Numbered from the stretch's first letter, positions 1 through 13,547 are shown. The stretch is DNA of 35,026 nt from an uncultured Alphaproteobacteria bacterium (GCA_902582755.1 CACHSZ010000009.1:1-35026); one strand, 5' to 3'. Program-made: numbers and translations. The notes: generated from the sequence alone by a model not told the origin.

Positions 1-59
1 TTTTCAAAATAATTTACTATAGAAAGTCCTGATTTTTGAATTCCATAAATTAAATACAT
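1..59 (-). CDS. murD: UDP-N-acetylmuramoylalanine-D-glutamate ligase, N-terminal fragment (partial)
   Basis: Only the first 19 codons lie inside the window, so the gene runs off the left edge. The visible peptide, MYLIYGIQKSGLSIVNYFE, has the start of the MurD N-terminal Rossmann-like domain with its G-x-x-x-S-G-x-S dinucleotide-fold turn. The ATG at 59-57 shares one base with the mraY stop codon (TAATG junction), so translation is probably coupled. MurD adds D-glutamate to UDP-MurNAc-L-Ala in the cytoplasm. The mraY-murD order is standard for a dcw cluster and supports the call despite the short fragment. Confidence 0.8.
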   Translation of the reverse strand, partial: MYLIYGIQKSGLSIVNYFE

Positions 60-1147
60 TATCTTATTCTTAAAGTTGCAAGACCTATCAAAGCTAATAC
101 AATAGTAATTATCCAAAAACGAATAACTATTGTTGACTCAGGCCATCCCTTTTTTTCAAAATGATGATGTAGTGGAGCCATTAAAAAAACCCTTTTTCCT
201 GTCATTTTAAAAATGAATACTTGGATTACTACAGACAAGGTTTCTAGAACAAATAAACCTCCTATTATTGCAAGAAGAATTTCATGTTTACATATTATTG
301 CTATTGAGCCTAAAGAGCCGCCTAATGCTAAAGATCCTGTATCACCCATAAAAACTTTAGCAGGTGGTGCGTTAAACCAAAGAAAACCTAAAGCGGCTCC
401 AATTAAAGAACCACAAAAAACTGCTAATTCACCGGTTCCAGGAATATATTGGATAAGTAAATAATTTGAAAAAACTATATTACCTGAAACATAAGCTATG
501 AAAGCAAAAGACATAGCAACTATCATTACAGGGACAATTGCTAAACCATCAAGTCCATCAGTTAGGTTTACTGCATTAGCCGATCCAATAATTATAAATA
601 TGGAAATTAGAAAATAAAATATTCCAAAATCTATAATTAAATTTTTAAAGAAAGGAAATGTCATAGAGTTGCTTATACTTGGATCTAAATTGATAAGAAT
701 AAAATATGTAATAAAAAAAGAAAAAATGATTTGAAATATAATTCTTATTTTTGATGAAATACCCTTACTGGTATTTGATTTGATTTTACTGTAGTCATCT
801 GCAAAACCAATAGATCCAAAAATTAAAATATTTAAAAGTAAAATCCATATAAAAATATTTCGTAAATCAGCCCAAATAATTGTTGAAACAAAAACACTTA
901 AAATAATCAACAGGCCACCCATTGTTGGAGTACCTTTTTTTGCAATTATATGTGACTCTGGACCATCATCTCTTATTGGCTGGCCAGTTGGCTGAACATT
1001 TGATAATTTGTTAATAATATAATTTCCAAATATGAGAGAAAAAAATAATCCAGTAAGAATAGAGGCGCCAGCTCTAAATGTTATATAGCTAAAAATATTT
1101 AGAAAACTAAATAAAGATTGGTATTCAAAGGCCAAATATTTAATCAA
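59..1147 (-). CDS. mraY: Phospho-N-acetylmuramoyl-pentapeptide transferase
   Basis: MraY transfers phospho-MurNAc-pentapeptide from UDP to undecaprenyl phosphate, forming lipid I at the inner membrane. The 362-residue length is normal for the family, and the protein is built of about ten hydrophobic segments. Diagnostic motifs are GTPTMGG near residue 72, ADDYSKI near 116, NAVNLTDGLDGLA near 190-205 and FMGDTGSLALGG near 265. The C-terminal MAPLHHHFEKKGWPE motif also belongs to MraY. The start is a TTG overlapping the murF stop (TTGA, 1147-1144). No ATG near this point would keep the full first transmembrane segment, so TTG is the best choice. It sits between murF and murD in the dcw operon. 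Confidence 0.97.
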   Translation of the reverse strand: MIKYLAFEYQSLFSFLNIFSYITFRAGASILTGLFFSLIFGNYIINKLSNVQPTGQPIRDDGPESHIIAKKGTPTMGGLLIILSVFVSTIIWADLRNIFIWILLLNILIFGSIGFADDYSKIKSNTSKGISSKIRIIFQIIFSFFITYFILINLDPSISNSMTFPFFKNLIIDFGIFYFLISIFIIIGSANAVNLTDGLDGLAIVPVMIVAMSFAFIAYVSGNIVFSNYLLIQYIPGTGELAVFCGSLIGAALGFLWFNAPPAKVFMGDTGSLALGGSLGSIAIICKHEILLAIIGGLFVLETLSVVIQVFIFKMTGKRVFLMAPLHHHFEKKGWPESTIVIRFWIITIVLALIGLATLRIR

Positions 1148-2508
1148 ATCGATACCTGTTTTAATAATATTTTTGCAAACTTATTTATTTTTGTCGAATT
1201 AGAACATTTAATTAAAATAATGTCATTATTATGCACTTTCTCTTTTAAAAATTGCATAATTTTATCTGTATTTTTAAAATGGATAAATTCATTATTTGGA
1301 TTTAAATTTTTTACAGATAATTCAAAGAATTCGCCACATAAAATTACAAATTTAAAAATAGTGACATCTAATTGTTGTAGTAATTTGTAATGAATTTTAT
1401 AAGAATTATTTCCTAATTCATTCATTGTCCCTAGAATTATTATTTTTTTATTATTTTTTACTTTGATATTTTCTAAGTTTTTTATGCTTTGCAACATTGT
1501 ATCAGGATTAGCATTATAAGATTCATCAATAATATTTATTTTTTTTTTATTTAAAGAAATTTTATGAACTAATCCCCTACCTTCCACTGGTTTTAAAAAC
1601 TTAAAACGATTTAGAACTGATTTAATGTTCAGAGAATTTTCATTATAAAATGCAAGACAAAATAATAAGTTATTTAATCTATGCATTACTATTGCATCAG
1701 TAACAATGTTAAACTTTTTTTTATTAATTGATAAAGTTACTTTATGCAATTTTTTATAGGGAGATATTTTTTTAATAAAATATTTTTTTGAAGAATTATC
1801 AATACGAATTATTTTAAGATTTTTTTCTTTTTTTGCTTTTGTGATTAAAATATTTTCAGATTTAGAAGAAACATTGAGATATAGCTTTTTCCTATTATTA
1901 TTATATTTAGAAATAAATATATCAGCTTTTTCTCTGGCAATATTATTTTTAGTTTGGAAATTTTCAAGGTGAGTAGATTGTATATTTGTAATAAATACCT
2001 CTGATGGTTTGACTAAATTACTAAGAAATTTTATCTCACCAAAATTATTTGTTCCAATTTCAAAAATTGCATAATTTGATTTTAAATTTAAATTTAGTAA
2101 AGAAATTAATACACCTAACTGATTATTATAACTTTTCTTTGAGTAAGAAATGGTATGATCTTTTTTTAAGAAAAATGCTAAAGTTTCTTTTAAAGTAGTT
2201 TTACCAGCACTGCCAGTAATGCCTATTACTTTACCTTTGTATAAATCTCGTTTCGTTTTTGCTATTTTTGAAAGATGCTTATAAATATTATTTACATATA
2301 AAATTTTTTTATTTTTTTTGAAATTTTTATTATCAGTTACACAAAATTTTGCACCTTTATCTATTGCTTGATTTAAAAACTTGTTTCCATGAAACCTTTT
2401 ACCTTTTAAAGCAAGAAATATATCGCCACTTTTAATATCTTTACTTGATATTTGAATTTTATCTTTTTTAGATATTATATATTTCTCTAATTTATTTAAT
2501 TCGCTCAT
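1144..2508 (-). CDS. murF: UDP-N-acetylmuramoyl-tripeptide-D-alanyl-D-alanine ligase
   Basis: MurF adds the D-Ala-D-Ala dipeptide to UDP-MurNAc-tripeptide, the last cytoplasmic step in precursor synthesis. The sequence shows the Mur ligase ATP loop GITGSAGKTT at residues 96-105 and the central-domain stretch IFEIGTNNFGEI. It also has the DESYNANPDTM motif that is characteristic of MurF. Length (454 aa) is typical. The protein is extremely rich in Lys, Asn and Ile, even for this window, reflecting AT-driven codon use. Its ATG shares one base with the murE stop, and its own stop overlaps the TTG start of mraY, so it is tightly coupled on both sides. Confidence 0.96.
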   Translation of the reverse strand: MSELNKLEKYIISKKDKIQISSKDIKSGDIFLALKGKRFHGNKFLNQAIDKGAKFCVTDNKNFKKNKKILYVNNIYKHLSKIAKTKRDLYKGKVIGITGSAGKTTLKETLAFFLKKDHTISYSKKSYNNQLGVLISLLNLNLKSNYAIFEIGTNNFGEIKFLSNLVKPSEVFITNIQSTHLENFQTKNNIAREKADIFISKYNNNRKKLYLNVSSKSENILITKAKKEKNLKIIRIDNSSKKYFIKKISPYKKLHKVTLSINKKKFNIVTDAIVMHRLNNLLFCLAFYNENSLNIKSVLNRFKFLKPVEGRGLVHKISLNKKKINIIDESYNANPDTMLQSIKNLENIKVKNNKKIIILGTMNELGNNSYKIHYKLLQQLDVTIFKFVILCGEFFELSVKNLNPNNEFIHFKNTDKIMQFLKEKVHNNDIILIKCSNSTKINKFAKILLKQVSI

Positions 2509-3926
2509 TAATTTAATAATTGTTTTACAACTGTAAAATCATCAAACTTAATTGTTTTATTTTTTAAAATTTGAAATTTTTCGTGCCCTTTACCTGCTAC
2601 TATTAAAATTTCATTCATTTCTAATTCTTTAATAGCTAATTTAATTGCTTTTCTTCTATCAGATACTTCCATAGCTCTAGAACAATACTTTAGAATATTT
2701 TTCCTTATTTTAGATGGATCTTCATTTCTTGGATTATCATCCGTTATATAAATTTTACCAGCATATTTATTTGCAATTAATGCCATGGATTTTCGCTTAC
2801 TTTTATCTCTATCGCCCCCACAACCAAATAAAATTGCTGGTTTCATTTTTTTGATTTTATAAGCAAGTAGTATTTTTTTTAAAGCATCTGGTGTATGTGC
2901 ATAATCAATAATAATTTTTGATTTTTTTTTCTTATACTCAATTGTTTGCAAACGACCTGATGGATTTGTAACTTTTGATAATACTCTTATAATTTTACTT
3001 TGACTAATATTAAGTGCTAAGCAACAAGTAATCGCACATTCTAAATTTTCCAATTCTATATTTGTTTTAAGTTTTAGATTTTCTAGTTTATATTTTGTAT
3101 TGTTAATATTCAAATATATAAAATCATTGATTTTTATTAATTTTATATTTTTATTTCCGAAATATTTAAATTTTACGTTTTTTTTTATCAATGTTTTTTT
3201 TAATTCAGATAAGATGTTTAATCTTGAATTAATTATAGCAAATCCAGAATTTACTAAATGATTAGAGAAAAGTTTAATTTTAGATTTTTTATAATTTGAG
3301 AATGTTTTATGGTAATCAAGATGATCTTTTGAAATGTTTGTAATAGCTGCAATATTTATTGGATAATTTCTTAACCTGTTTTGTTCTAGAGCGTGACTTG
3401 AAGCTTCAAAAATGAAAATATTTTTTTCTTTTTTATTCGAAGATCCATATCTAAATAATTCTTCATAGGCAGGTGTTGTTAAATTTATATCATTTATTTT
3501 TTTTCCGTTTACAAAATGTCCTAAAGTACCAACCATTATATTATTAAATTTTAGTGAATTAAGGATTTTTGAAATATACCAAACAACTGATGTCTTTCCA
3601 TTGGTACCTGTAACTGCTATTGTTTTAAAGGGAAGATTGCTATGAAGCTTAGTTAATAAATAATGTATCTCAAAATTAATATTGGATACAACAAATTGAG
3701 GAATTTTTAAGTTTTTAATATATTTATTTGAAATTATAGCAGGAGTTTTATTCTTAAGTACTTCATCTAAATAAATCTTTTTTACCTTTGTATTTTTGTC
3801 ATAAATAAACAACGTTTTGTTATTAGTAAACTTTGAGTTAGAGGTAATTGCAGAAAAATATTTATTTTTATTAAAATTGTACGTTTTATTTACTCTTATA
3901 ACTTTTGATAAATTAGACAGTAGCAT
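2508..3926 (-). CDS. murE: UDP-N-acetylmuramoyl-L-alanyl-D-glutamate-2,6-diaminopimelate ligase
   Basis: MurE adds the third amino acid of the peptidoglycan stem peptide. The ATP-binding loop GTNGKT is at residues 107-112. The C-terminal domain carries DDNPRNEDP. Its DNPR core is the established meso-diaminopimelate specificity motif, which predicts a Gram-negative DAP-type wall. Other Mur ligase marks are the EASSHALEQNR and NISKDHLDYH stretches. At 472 aa it is slightly shorter than the E. coli protein. The start ATG lies inside the 3' end of ftsI (14-base overlap), consistent with one polycistronic message. Lys/Asn/Ile content is very high. Confidence 0.96.
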   Translation of the reverse strand: MLLSNLSKVIRVNKTYNFNKNKYFSAITSNSKFTNNKTLFIYDKNTKVKKIYLDEVLKNKTPAIISNKYIKNLKIPQFVVSNINFEIHYLLTKLHSNLPFKTIAVTGTNGKTSVVWYISKILNSLKFNNIMVGTLGHFVNGKKINDINLTTPAYEELFRYGSSNKKEKNIFIFEASSHALEQNRLRNYPINIAAITNISKDHLDYHKTFSNYKKSKIKLFSNHLVNSGFAIINSRLNILSELKKTLIKKNVKFKYFGNKNIKLIKINDFIYLNINNTKYKLENLKLKTNIELENLECAITCCLALNISQSKIIRVLSKVTNPSGRLQTIEYKKKKSKIIIDYAHTPDALKKILLAYKIKKMKPAILFGCGGDRDKSKRKSMALIANKYAGKIYITDDNPRNEDPSKIRKNILKYCSRAMEVSDRRKAIKLAIKELEMNEILIVAGKGHEKFQILKNKTIKFDDFTVVKQLLN

Positions 3927-5562
3927 TTAATTTTCTATATAAAAAATTTGTGTCTACTTTTAGAAGATCATCATTTTTATCTTTTGAAATATTAAAGAGG
4001 CTTATAATATTAATAATAATATCTTTTACCAAGGGTGCATTTACTCTTGCTCCAGTCATTCTTTGTTTAGTGCCTGTTTCCTTTTTTGGATACTCAATAG
4101 CAGTGTAAACTACATATTTTGGATTATTTGTTGGGAATATTCCAATAAAGGACGTTAAGTTTCTATCCTTATAATATCCACCATTTGGATTTAGTAATTC
4201 TGATGTTCCCGTTTTACCTCCTACAGAATAACCATCTACTTTTACTCTAGGACCAGTGTATTCAGTTTTGAGAACAACAGAGTTTAATAAATTTATAAAG
4301 AATTTTGATGATTCTTTATTATTAAAAATTTGTTTTTGTTCAAATTTTTTGTTTAATTGAAGTGTAGGAAAAACCTCATTACCATTATTCGCTAATGAAG
4401 CATAAGCTTTAACTAAATGAAGTGGTGTAATTGCAAATCCATGACCAAATCCTATAGTTGCTGTTTCTAACTTACCCCAATTATTTTTGTTTCCTAAAGG
4501 AGCTGAACTTTCTTTATTTTCTATATTTATTTTTTTGTTGAAACCTATTTTTTCAAAAAAATCTTTTTGATTTTTTTTTCCAATCAGAGTAGCAATCTGA
4601 GCAGTTCCAATATTTGATGACTCAACAATTATTTTTTCTACATCATAAATACCGTTATCTTTGTATTTATCATGATCACTAATATTTAAATATTTTTTTG
4701 TAACATCAAAAGTCATTTGAGGATCTAAAATATCTAAATCAAATCCAATAGTTGCAGTTATTGGTTTAAAAGTTGATCCCATTTCATAATTAGATTGAAA
4801 AACTCTATTCATTAAATTATTGTTATTATAGGTGGATTTGTCCTCAGGATTATAATCAGGGAAGCTTACTGATGATAAGATTTGGCCGCTAGGAATATCC
4901 ATAACTATAGCTAAACCGGATTCAGCTTTGTAGTTATTTATTGTTTTTAAGAGATTTTCTCTAACTAATTGCTGTAAATTAGTATCAATACTAATGATTA
5001 TATCTTGAGATTTTGAAAGATCATTTTCAAAATACCTCTCAATTCCACTCTGTCCAATTTGATCAATATCAACATATCCAAGAATATGTGACAACGCATT
5101 CTTATAGGGATATATTCTTTTAAATTCCTTATGAGCTTTGATATTTATTTCACCAAGATTAATTATTTCTTGATATTCAATTGGAGATATATTTCTTTTT
5201 ATCCAAACAAATTTACTTGTTGATAATAATTTTTTTTCTATGTTTTTAATATCTAAATCAAGAATTAATCCCAATTTATTGGCAAGTTCTTTTTTATTTT
5301 TTATCTTATTAGGATTAATTGATAAAGAGATACTTTCAATTGAGGTAGCAATTATATTTCCATTCCTATCATAAATACTACCCCTAATATCTTTTTTTAC
5401 ATAATTAGTAGTATCATCAATCAGATCTGGAAAGAGCATAATTGAAGAGATTCTATAAATAGAAATAAAATAGACAAAGATAAAAATTGTAATTGAAAAA
5501 AAAACTCTTCTATGAAGTAATTTTAAAGAGTCACTATCAAATAATTTTAGTTTACTTAACAT
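3913..5562 (-). CDS. ftsI: Peptidoglycan D,D-transpeptidase FtsI (penicillin-binding protein 3)
   Basis: This is the septal transpeptidase of the divisome. A single N-terminal membrane anchor (about residues 20-42) is followed by the PBP dimerisation domain and the transpeptidase domain. All three active-site motifs are visible: STFK with nucleophile Ser263 and Lys266, SSN at 315-317, and KTG at 450-452. The 549-aa length is normal. It lies 3 bases downstream of ftsL and overlaps murE by 14 bases, as in classical dcw clusters. No missing catalytic residue was seen. The context and the short anchor favour FtsI over the elongation protein PBP2. Confidence 0.96.
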   Translation of the reverse strand: MLSKLKLFDSDSLKLLHRRVFFSITIFIFVYFISIYRISSIMLFPDLIDDTTNYVKKDIRGSIYDRNGNIIATSIESISLSINPNKIKNKKELANKLGLILDLDIKNIEKKLLSTSKFVWIKRNISPIEYQEIINLGEINIKAHKEFKRIYPYKNALSHILGYVDIDQIGQSGIERYFENDLSKSQDIIISIDTNLQQLVRENLLKTINNYKAESGLAIVMDIPSGQILSSVSFPDYNPEDKSTYNNNNLMNRVFQSNYEMGSTFKPITATIGFDLDILDPQMTFDVTKKYLNISDHDKYKDNGIYDVEKIIVESSNIGTAQIATLIGKKNQKDFFEKIGFNKKINIENKESSAPLGNKNNWGKLETATIGFGHGFAITPLHLVKAYASLANNGNEVFPTLQLNKKFEQKQIFNNKESSKFFINLLNSVVLKTEYTGPRVKVDGYSVGGKTGTSELLNPNGGYYKDRNLTSFIGIFPTNNPKYVVYTAIEYPKKETGTKQRMTGARVNAPLVKDIIINIISLFNISKDKNDDLLKVDTNFLYRKLNATV

Positions 5563-5565
5563 TAA

Positions 5566-5880
5566 TTAATTGTTTGAACTGACAAGCTTTATATTTTTAT
5601 CTTGATTTGAAAGTTCTTTCATTTTTACAATATGAGGAACATTATTGTTATGAGTTTTATAAAAATACAATTCATATAATGTTTTTAAATATGAGTTATT
5701 TTTATGAGCAGCTAGTTCAATCTTATTAATTTTTAAGTTTTCTGAAATCTTAAAAATTTTTATTTTCAAGTTAAGATTATTTTTTTCGATTTCTCTTGTA
5801 TTGTTGGCAATAAAAATCATTGAAAAAACTAATACTAAATTAAGAATTAAAAAGAATATAATTGATTTAGTATATTTCAT
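5566..5880 (-). CDS. ftsL: Cell division protein FtsL
   Basis: This is a 104-residue bitopic membrane protein. A short cytoplasmic N-terminus is followed by one hydrophobic segment (about residues 6-26). A polar, helix-forming periplasmic part rich in Lys, Asn and Leu could form a coiled coil. FtsL proteins are poorly conserved, so the call rests mainly on size, topology and its exact position between rsmH and ftsI. In E. coli FtsL joins FtsB and FtsQ and relays the activation signal to FtsW-FtsI. It is 2 bases from rsmH and 3 bases from ftsI. Confidence 0.85.
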   Translation of the reverse strand: MKYTKSIIFFLILNLVLVFSMIFIANNTREIEKNNLNLKIKIFKISENLKINKIELAAHKNNSYLKTLYELYFYKTHNNNVPHIVKMKELSNQDKNIKLVSSNN

Positions 5881-5882
5881 TA

Positions 5883-6821
5883 TTAAATTTTCTGAGCTAC
5901 CCGAAGTTTTGCTGATCTGGATCTGGGATTTTCTAAAATCTCAGAAGCTGATGGCAATATTGGTTTTTTGGTGATTATTTTAAGTTGAGTTGCCAGTTTA
6001 TCAGGTAACTCCGGGTAGTGGCGGGAGGAACGCCATCGTTTACCACTATTGTGGTTAAAAAAATCTTTCACAATTCTATCTTCTAGACTTTGGAAAGAAA
6101 CTACTAAAATTAAACCATCTTTATTTAAAATTTTTAAAGTTTTTTCTAGACTCGTCTTTAGTTCACTTAACTCATCGTTTACATAAATTCTAATTGCCTG
6201 AAATGTTTTTGTAGCTGGATGAATCTTGTTTTTTAATTGATTCTTTTTTGGTAAACATTTTTTAATAATATTTGATAATTCTATCGTGTCACTTATAAAT
6301 TTTATTTTTCTATTTTTTACTATTTCTTTTGCAATAACTCTTGAATAACGTTCTTCTCCATATTGATAAATTATGTCAGCTAAATTTTTTTCTTCATACT
6401 TATTAATTATATCATAAGCATTTTTATCTGAAGAACCCATCCGCATATCAAGTGGCCCAGATTTGTTAAATGAAAAACCTCTTTGCGCATTATCTATTTG
6501 ATTTGAGCTTGTACCTATATCGAAAAGAATTATGTCAAATTTTTTATCTTTAAACTTTGTATTATTTACTATTTCTTCAATTTTACTAAATTTATCATTT
6601 ATTAGAGAAAAATTTGAAAATTTGGACTCAATTTCTTTTGCAAATATTTTTGAAATTGGATCCCTATCTATTGCTAACAATTGATTTACATTAAATTTTT
6701 CAAGGATAGTTTTTGAATAGCCGCCGCCACCAAAAGTTGCATCTATTACATTTATTGATTTTGTTAATGGCAGAAATGATAATATTTCTTTAATCATTAC
6801 TGACTTATGTAAATTTTCCAT
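5883..6821 (-). CDS. rsmH: 16S rRNA (cytosine(1402)-N(4))-methyltransferase
   Basis: RsmH (formerly MraW) methylates N4 of C1402 in 16S rRNA near the ribosomal P site. The S-adenosylmethionine-binding motif DATFGGGGYS is near residue 28. Other family signatures are FDIGTSSNQID, the RGFSFNKSGPLDMRM stretch and the C-terminal NPRSRSAKLR. Length (312 aa) is typical. It follows mraZ with a 1-base gap, the usual order at the head of the dcw cluster. It shows no anomalies. Confidence 0.97.
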   Translation of the reverse strand: MENLHKSVMIKEILSFLPLTKSINVIDATFGGGGYSKTILEKFNVNQLLAIDRDPISKIFAKEIESKFSNFSLINDKFSKIEEIVNNTKFKDKKFDIILFDIGTSSNQIDNAQRGFSFNKSGPLDMRMGSSDKNAYDIINKYEEKNLADIIYQYGEERYSRVIAKEIVKNRKIKFISDTIELSNIIKKCLPKKNQLKNKIHPATKTFQAIRIYVNDELSELKTSLEKTLKILNKDGLILVVSFQSLEDRIVKDFFNHNSGKRWRSSRHYPELPDKLATQLKIITKKPILPSASEILENPRSRSAKLRVAQKI

Positions 6822-6822
6822 A

Positions 6823-7284
6823 TTATTTTTGTTGAGTTAACATCATTCGTAATGATTTTTTTTCTTTTAAAAGACGTCTTCTTGAATCTTCGGTATTTTT
6901 AAGACCTTTTTTTGGCTCCCAAATTTGAAAGTAATGGCCTTGACCAAAAAAAGCAGCTTCAGTTTTTATACCAGCATATAATTTTAGTTCTTCGGGTATT
7001 AAAAATCTTCCTTCTTTATCAATATTAGTTGTAATTATTTCTGAAAATATTGATGTTGAAAAATCATCATAATCTTCAGAAAAAAAATCTAAATTATTAA
7101 TTCTTTTTGCAATTTCTTTTAATCTTCCAACACCACAACCCTCAATAGAAGGTGTTTTTATAGATTTGTATAAAATAATTTCATTTCTATTAGCTTTTGG
7201 AAGTACATTTCTAAAGCTAGAAGGTAGAGAAACTCTACCTTTTTTATCAATTTTATTAAGATATTTAGATACAAATAAATCCAT
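6823..7284 (-). CDS. mraZ: Transcriptional regulator MraZ
   Basis: MraZ is a DNA-binding regulator that controls its own dcw operon by binding TGGG repeats upstream of its gene. Two SpoVT/AbrB-like repeats are visible, marked by DKKGRVSLPSSFR near residue 13 and DKEGRFLIPEEL near residue 93. Length is 153 aa, as expected. The ATG at 7284-7282 has no Shine-Dalgarno sequence. A candidate -10 box lies only about 20 bases upstream, so the leader would be very short. Four TGGG boxes precede the gene, consistent with autoregulation. Confidence 0.95.
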   Translation of the reverse strand: MDLFVSKYLNKIDKKGRVSLPSSFRNVLPKANRNEIILYKSIKTPSIEGCGVGRLKEIAKRINNLDFFSEDYDDFSTSIFSEIITTNIDKEGRFLIPEELKLYAGIKTEAAFFGQGHYFQIWEPKKGLKNTEDSRRRLLKEKKSLRMMLTQQK

Positions 7285-7290
7285 TTAAAA

Positions 7291-7324
7291 TGGGTTATCA
7301 TGGGATTATATGGGCGTCAATGGG
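7291..7324. promoter_or_regulatory. MraZ operator: four TGGG boxes at exact 10-bp spacing
   Basis: On the plus strand TGGG occurs at 7291, 7301, 7311 and 7321, one per helical turn, with otherwise unrelated bases between. Known MraZ sites are direct TGGG-type repeats with 5-6 bases between them, just upstream of mraZ. The array here ends 7 bases from the mraZ ATG and overlaps the likely -10 box, a geometry that suits repression. On the mraZ coding strand the boxes read CCCA. Confidence 0.85.
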
Positions 7325-7333
7325 TATGTTAAA
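7305..7333 (-). promoter_or_regulatory. Candidate promoter of mraZ/dcw cluster
   Basis: On the minus strand a perfect -10 hexamer TATAAT occupies 7310-7305, between two MraZ boxes. A weak -35 candidate TTTAAC lies 17 bases upstream at 7333-7328. A start about 7 bases downstream would give a leader near 13-15 bases with no ribosome-binding site. The -10 is convincing; the -35 is a guess. Confidence 0.5.
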
Positions 7334-7369
7334 TTATTACAAATGTTCTTTGTATGTTCTATTCATACA

Positions 7370-7706
7370 TAGATGATGCATAAGCCGGGTTCTGTAATTT
7401 AGTTAAAAATTGATGATCATTAATCTAGAACAAATGTCGCCATTTGCTTCAAGCAGTCTACCCAAATAACTCAGCTGGAACTGATTGTTATTCCTATTTG
7501 ACCTTGCTCCAAAAAGGGTTTGCATTGCCTCTTTTGTTACCAAAAAAGCGGTAAGCTCTTACCTCACCATTTCACCCTTACCTTTTCAGGCGGTATATTT
7601 TCTGCTGCACTTTCCCTAAGCTTTCACTTGCCAGGAATTACCTGGTTTTTTTTCCAGTGGAGCCCGGACTTTCCTCTTGATTTCTCAAGCGATCATCGCA
7701 CCATCT
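7370..7706 (-). ncRNA. rnpB: RNase P RNA (class A)
   Basis: This is the catalytic RNA that matures tRNA 5' ends. On the minus strand the 5' part contains GAGGAAAGTCCGGGCTCC, the conserved P4/CR-I segment. The 3' part contains ACAGAACCCGGCTTATGC, which pairs with it. The ends are fixed by helix P1: GATGGTGC (7705-7698) pairs over eight bases with GCATCATC (7379-7372). Total length is about 337 nt, shorter than the E. coli RNA but normal for alphaproteobacteria. A 62-codon plus-strand reading frame inside it is spurious. rnpB lies between the amidase gene and mraZ. No clear intrinsic terminator was seen at its 3' end. Confidence 0.95.
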
Positions 7707-7712
7707 AAATTA

Positions 7713-7741
7713 TGTATTAAATTTATTTAATTTTTCGTCAA
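7713..7741 (-). promoter_or_regulatory. Candidate rnpB promoter
   Basis: On the minus strand TTGACG (7741-7736) is a near-consensus -35. Seventeen bases later comes AATACA (7718-7713), a modest -10, which would place transcription start near 7706, the first base expected from helix P1. The -35 lies inside the last codons of the amidase gene. The match in spacing is the main support. Confidence 0.45.
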
Positions 7742-8473
7742 CAATTTTTTAAATAAATGTTTTAAAACTGTTTCATAAATTATATTTTTTTTTGCATAAT
7801 CAATTTTATTTATATATCTGATTCTGTAAGCTCTAATAAGTTTGTTATAAAGTTTGATATTTTTATGAATTTGTCTAGTATCATATCCTAATAATGATAA
7901 CGAAATTATAATAATATTTTTTTTTGATTTAATTTTATAATTTTTAAACCATTTTTCTAAAACTATTATTTCATTTTTTTTTATTTTTTTAAAATTCAAA
8001 ATTAATTTTGAAGAAGAAAGTGATGTCCAAGGAAAGTGCTCACCTGGATCTTTTTTTCTAAAAGGTGCCACATCAGAATGTGCTAAAATATTATTTTTAT
8101 TAATTTTATATTTTTTTTTTATTTTTAATAAAAGTATTTTGAGTGAAGATAACATTTTATATGTAAACCTATTATTTTTTCCGTACGGGTTGTAATCAAG
8201 TTCAATACCTATCGAAATAGAATTAATGTCTGTGATACCTTGCCAATATGCCTGGCCTGCATGCCACGCTCTAAATTTATCTTCAACCAAAGCATAAACT
8301 AGACCATCTTGAGAAATTAAATAATGGGCACTTACCTTTTTTTCTTTACTACATAAATACGAGATTGCATATTTATAATCTTTTAATGCAGTGTAATGGA
8401 TTATTATAAGTTTTATTTTAGAGTTGTTTCGTGAGTTATAATTTGGAGATCTGTATTTAGTTATATATTTCAT
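7727..8473 (-). CDS. N-acetylmuramoyl-L-alanine amidase (Amidase_2, AmpD/AmiD type)
   Basis: The enzyme cleaves the bond between MurNAc and the stem peptide in peptidoglycan or its recycling fragments. The Amidase_2 zinc site is visible as the His of LIIIHYTA (near residue 26) and the His and Asp of AHSDVAPFRKKDPG (near residues 132-142). AHYLIS, AWHAGQ and GIELDY are further family motifs. No signal peptide is evident, which favours a cytoplasmic, AmpD-like recycling role. At 248 aa it is longer than AmpD. The C-terminal 80 residues (LGYDTRQI followed by AYRIRY) resemble a degenerate peptidoglycan-binding domain as in AmiD. It is divergent from bamD, with only 33 bases between the start codons. 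Confidence 0.88.
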   Translation of the reverse strand: MKYITKYRSPNYNSRNNSKIKLIIIHYTALKDYKYAISYLCSKEKKVSAHYLISQDGLVYALVEDKFRAWHAGQAYWQGITDINSISIGIELDYNPYGKNNRFTYKMLSSLKILLLKIKKKYKINKNNILAHSDVAPFRKKDPGEHFPWTSLSSSKLILNFKKIKKNEIIVLEKWFKNYKIKSKKNIIIISLSLLGYDTRQIHKNIKLYNKLIRAYRIRYINKIDYAKKNIIYETVLKHLFKKLLTKN

Positions 8474-8506
8474 TTAAATTTTAAAATTAAGATATATAAA
8501 TAAAAA

Positions 8507-13533
<5,027 letters not shown>

Positions 13534-13541
13534 TTTTTTGC

Positions 13542-13547
13542 TATAAT
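13542..13547 (+). promoter_or_regulatory. Candidate -10 box for mlaA
   Basis: A perfect TATAAT preceded by GC lies in the 79-base gap between uvrD and mlaA. The best -35 candidate, TTGCAA at 13516-13521, is 20 bases away, which is too far to be ideal. The leader would be about 60 bases. The reverse strand is also A/T-rich enough to provide the uvrD promoter. Confidence 0.35.

Noticed and set aside
1118-1390. 90-codon plus-strand reading frame across the murF/mraY junction
   Set aside because: It is a shadow of two well-supported cell-wall genes on the other strand.
7351-7369. Hairpin after rnpB as intrinsic terminator
   Set aside because: The stem is only six A/T-rich base pairs with a seven-base loop and no T run follows on the transcribed strand.
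7520-7708. 62-codon plus-strand reading frame
   Set aside because: It lies entirely within the antisense of RNase P RNA, whose conserved P4 and P1 helices are clearly present on the minus strand.
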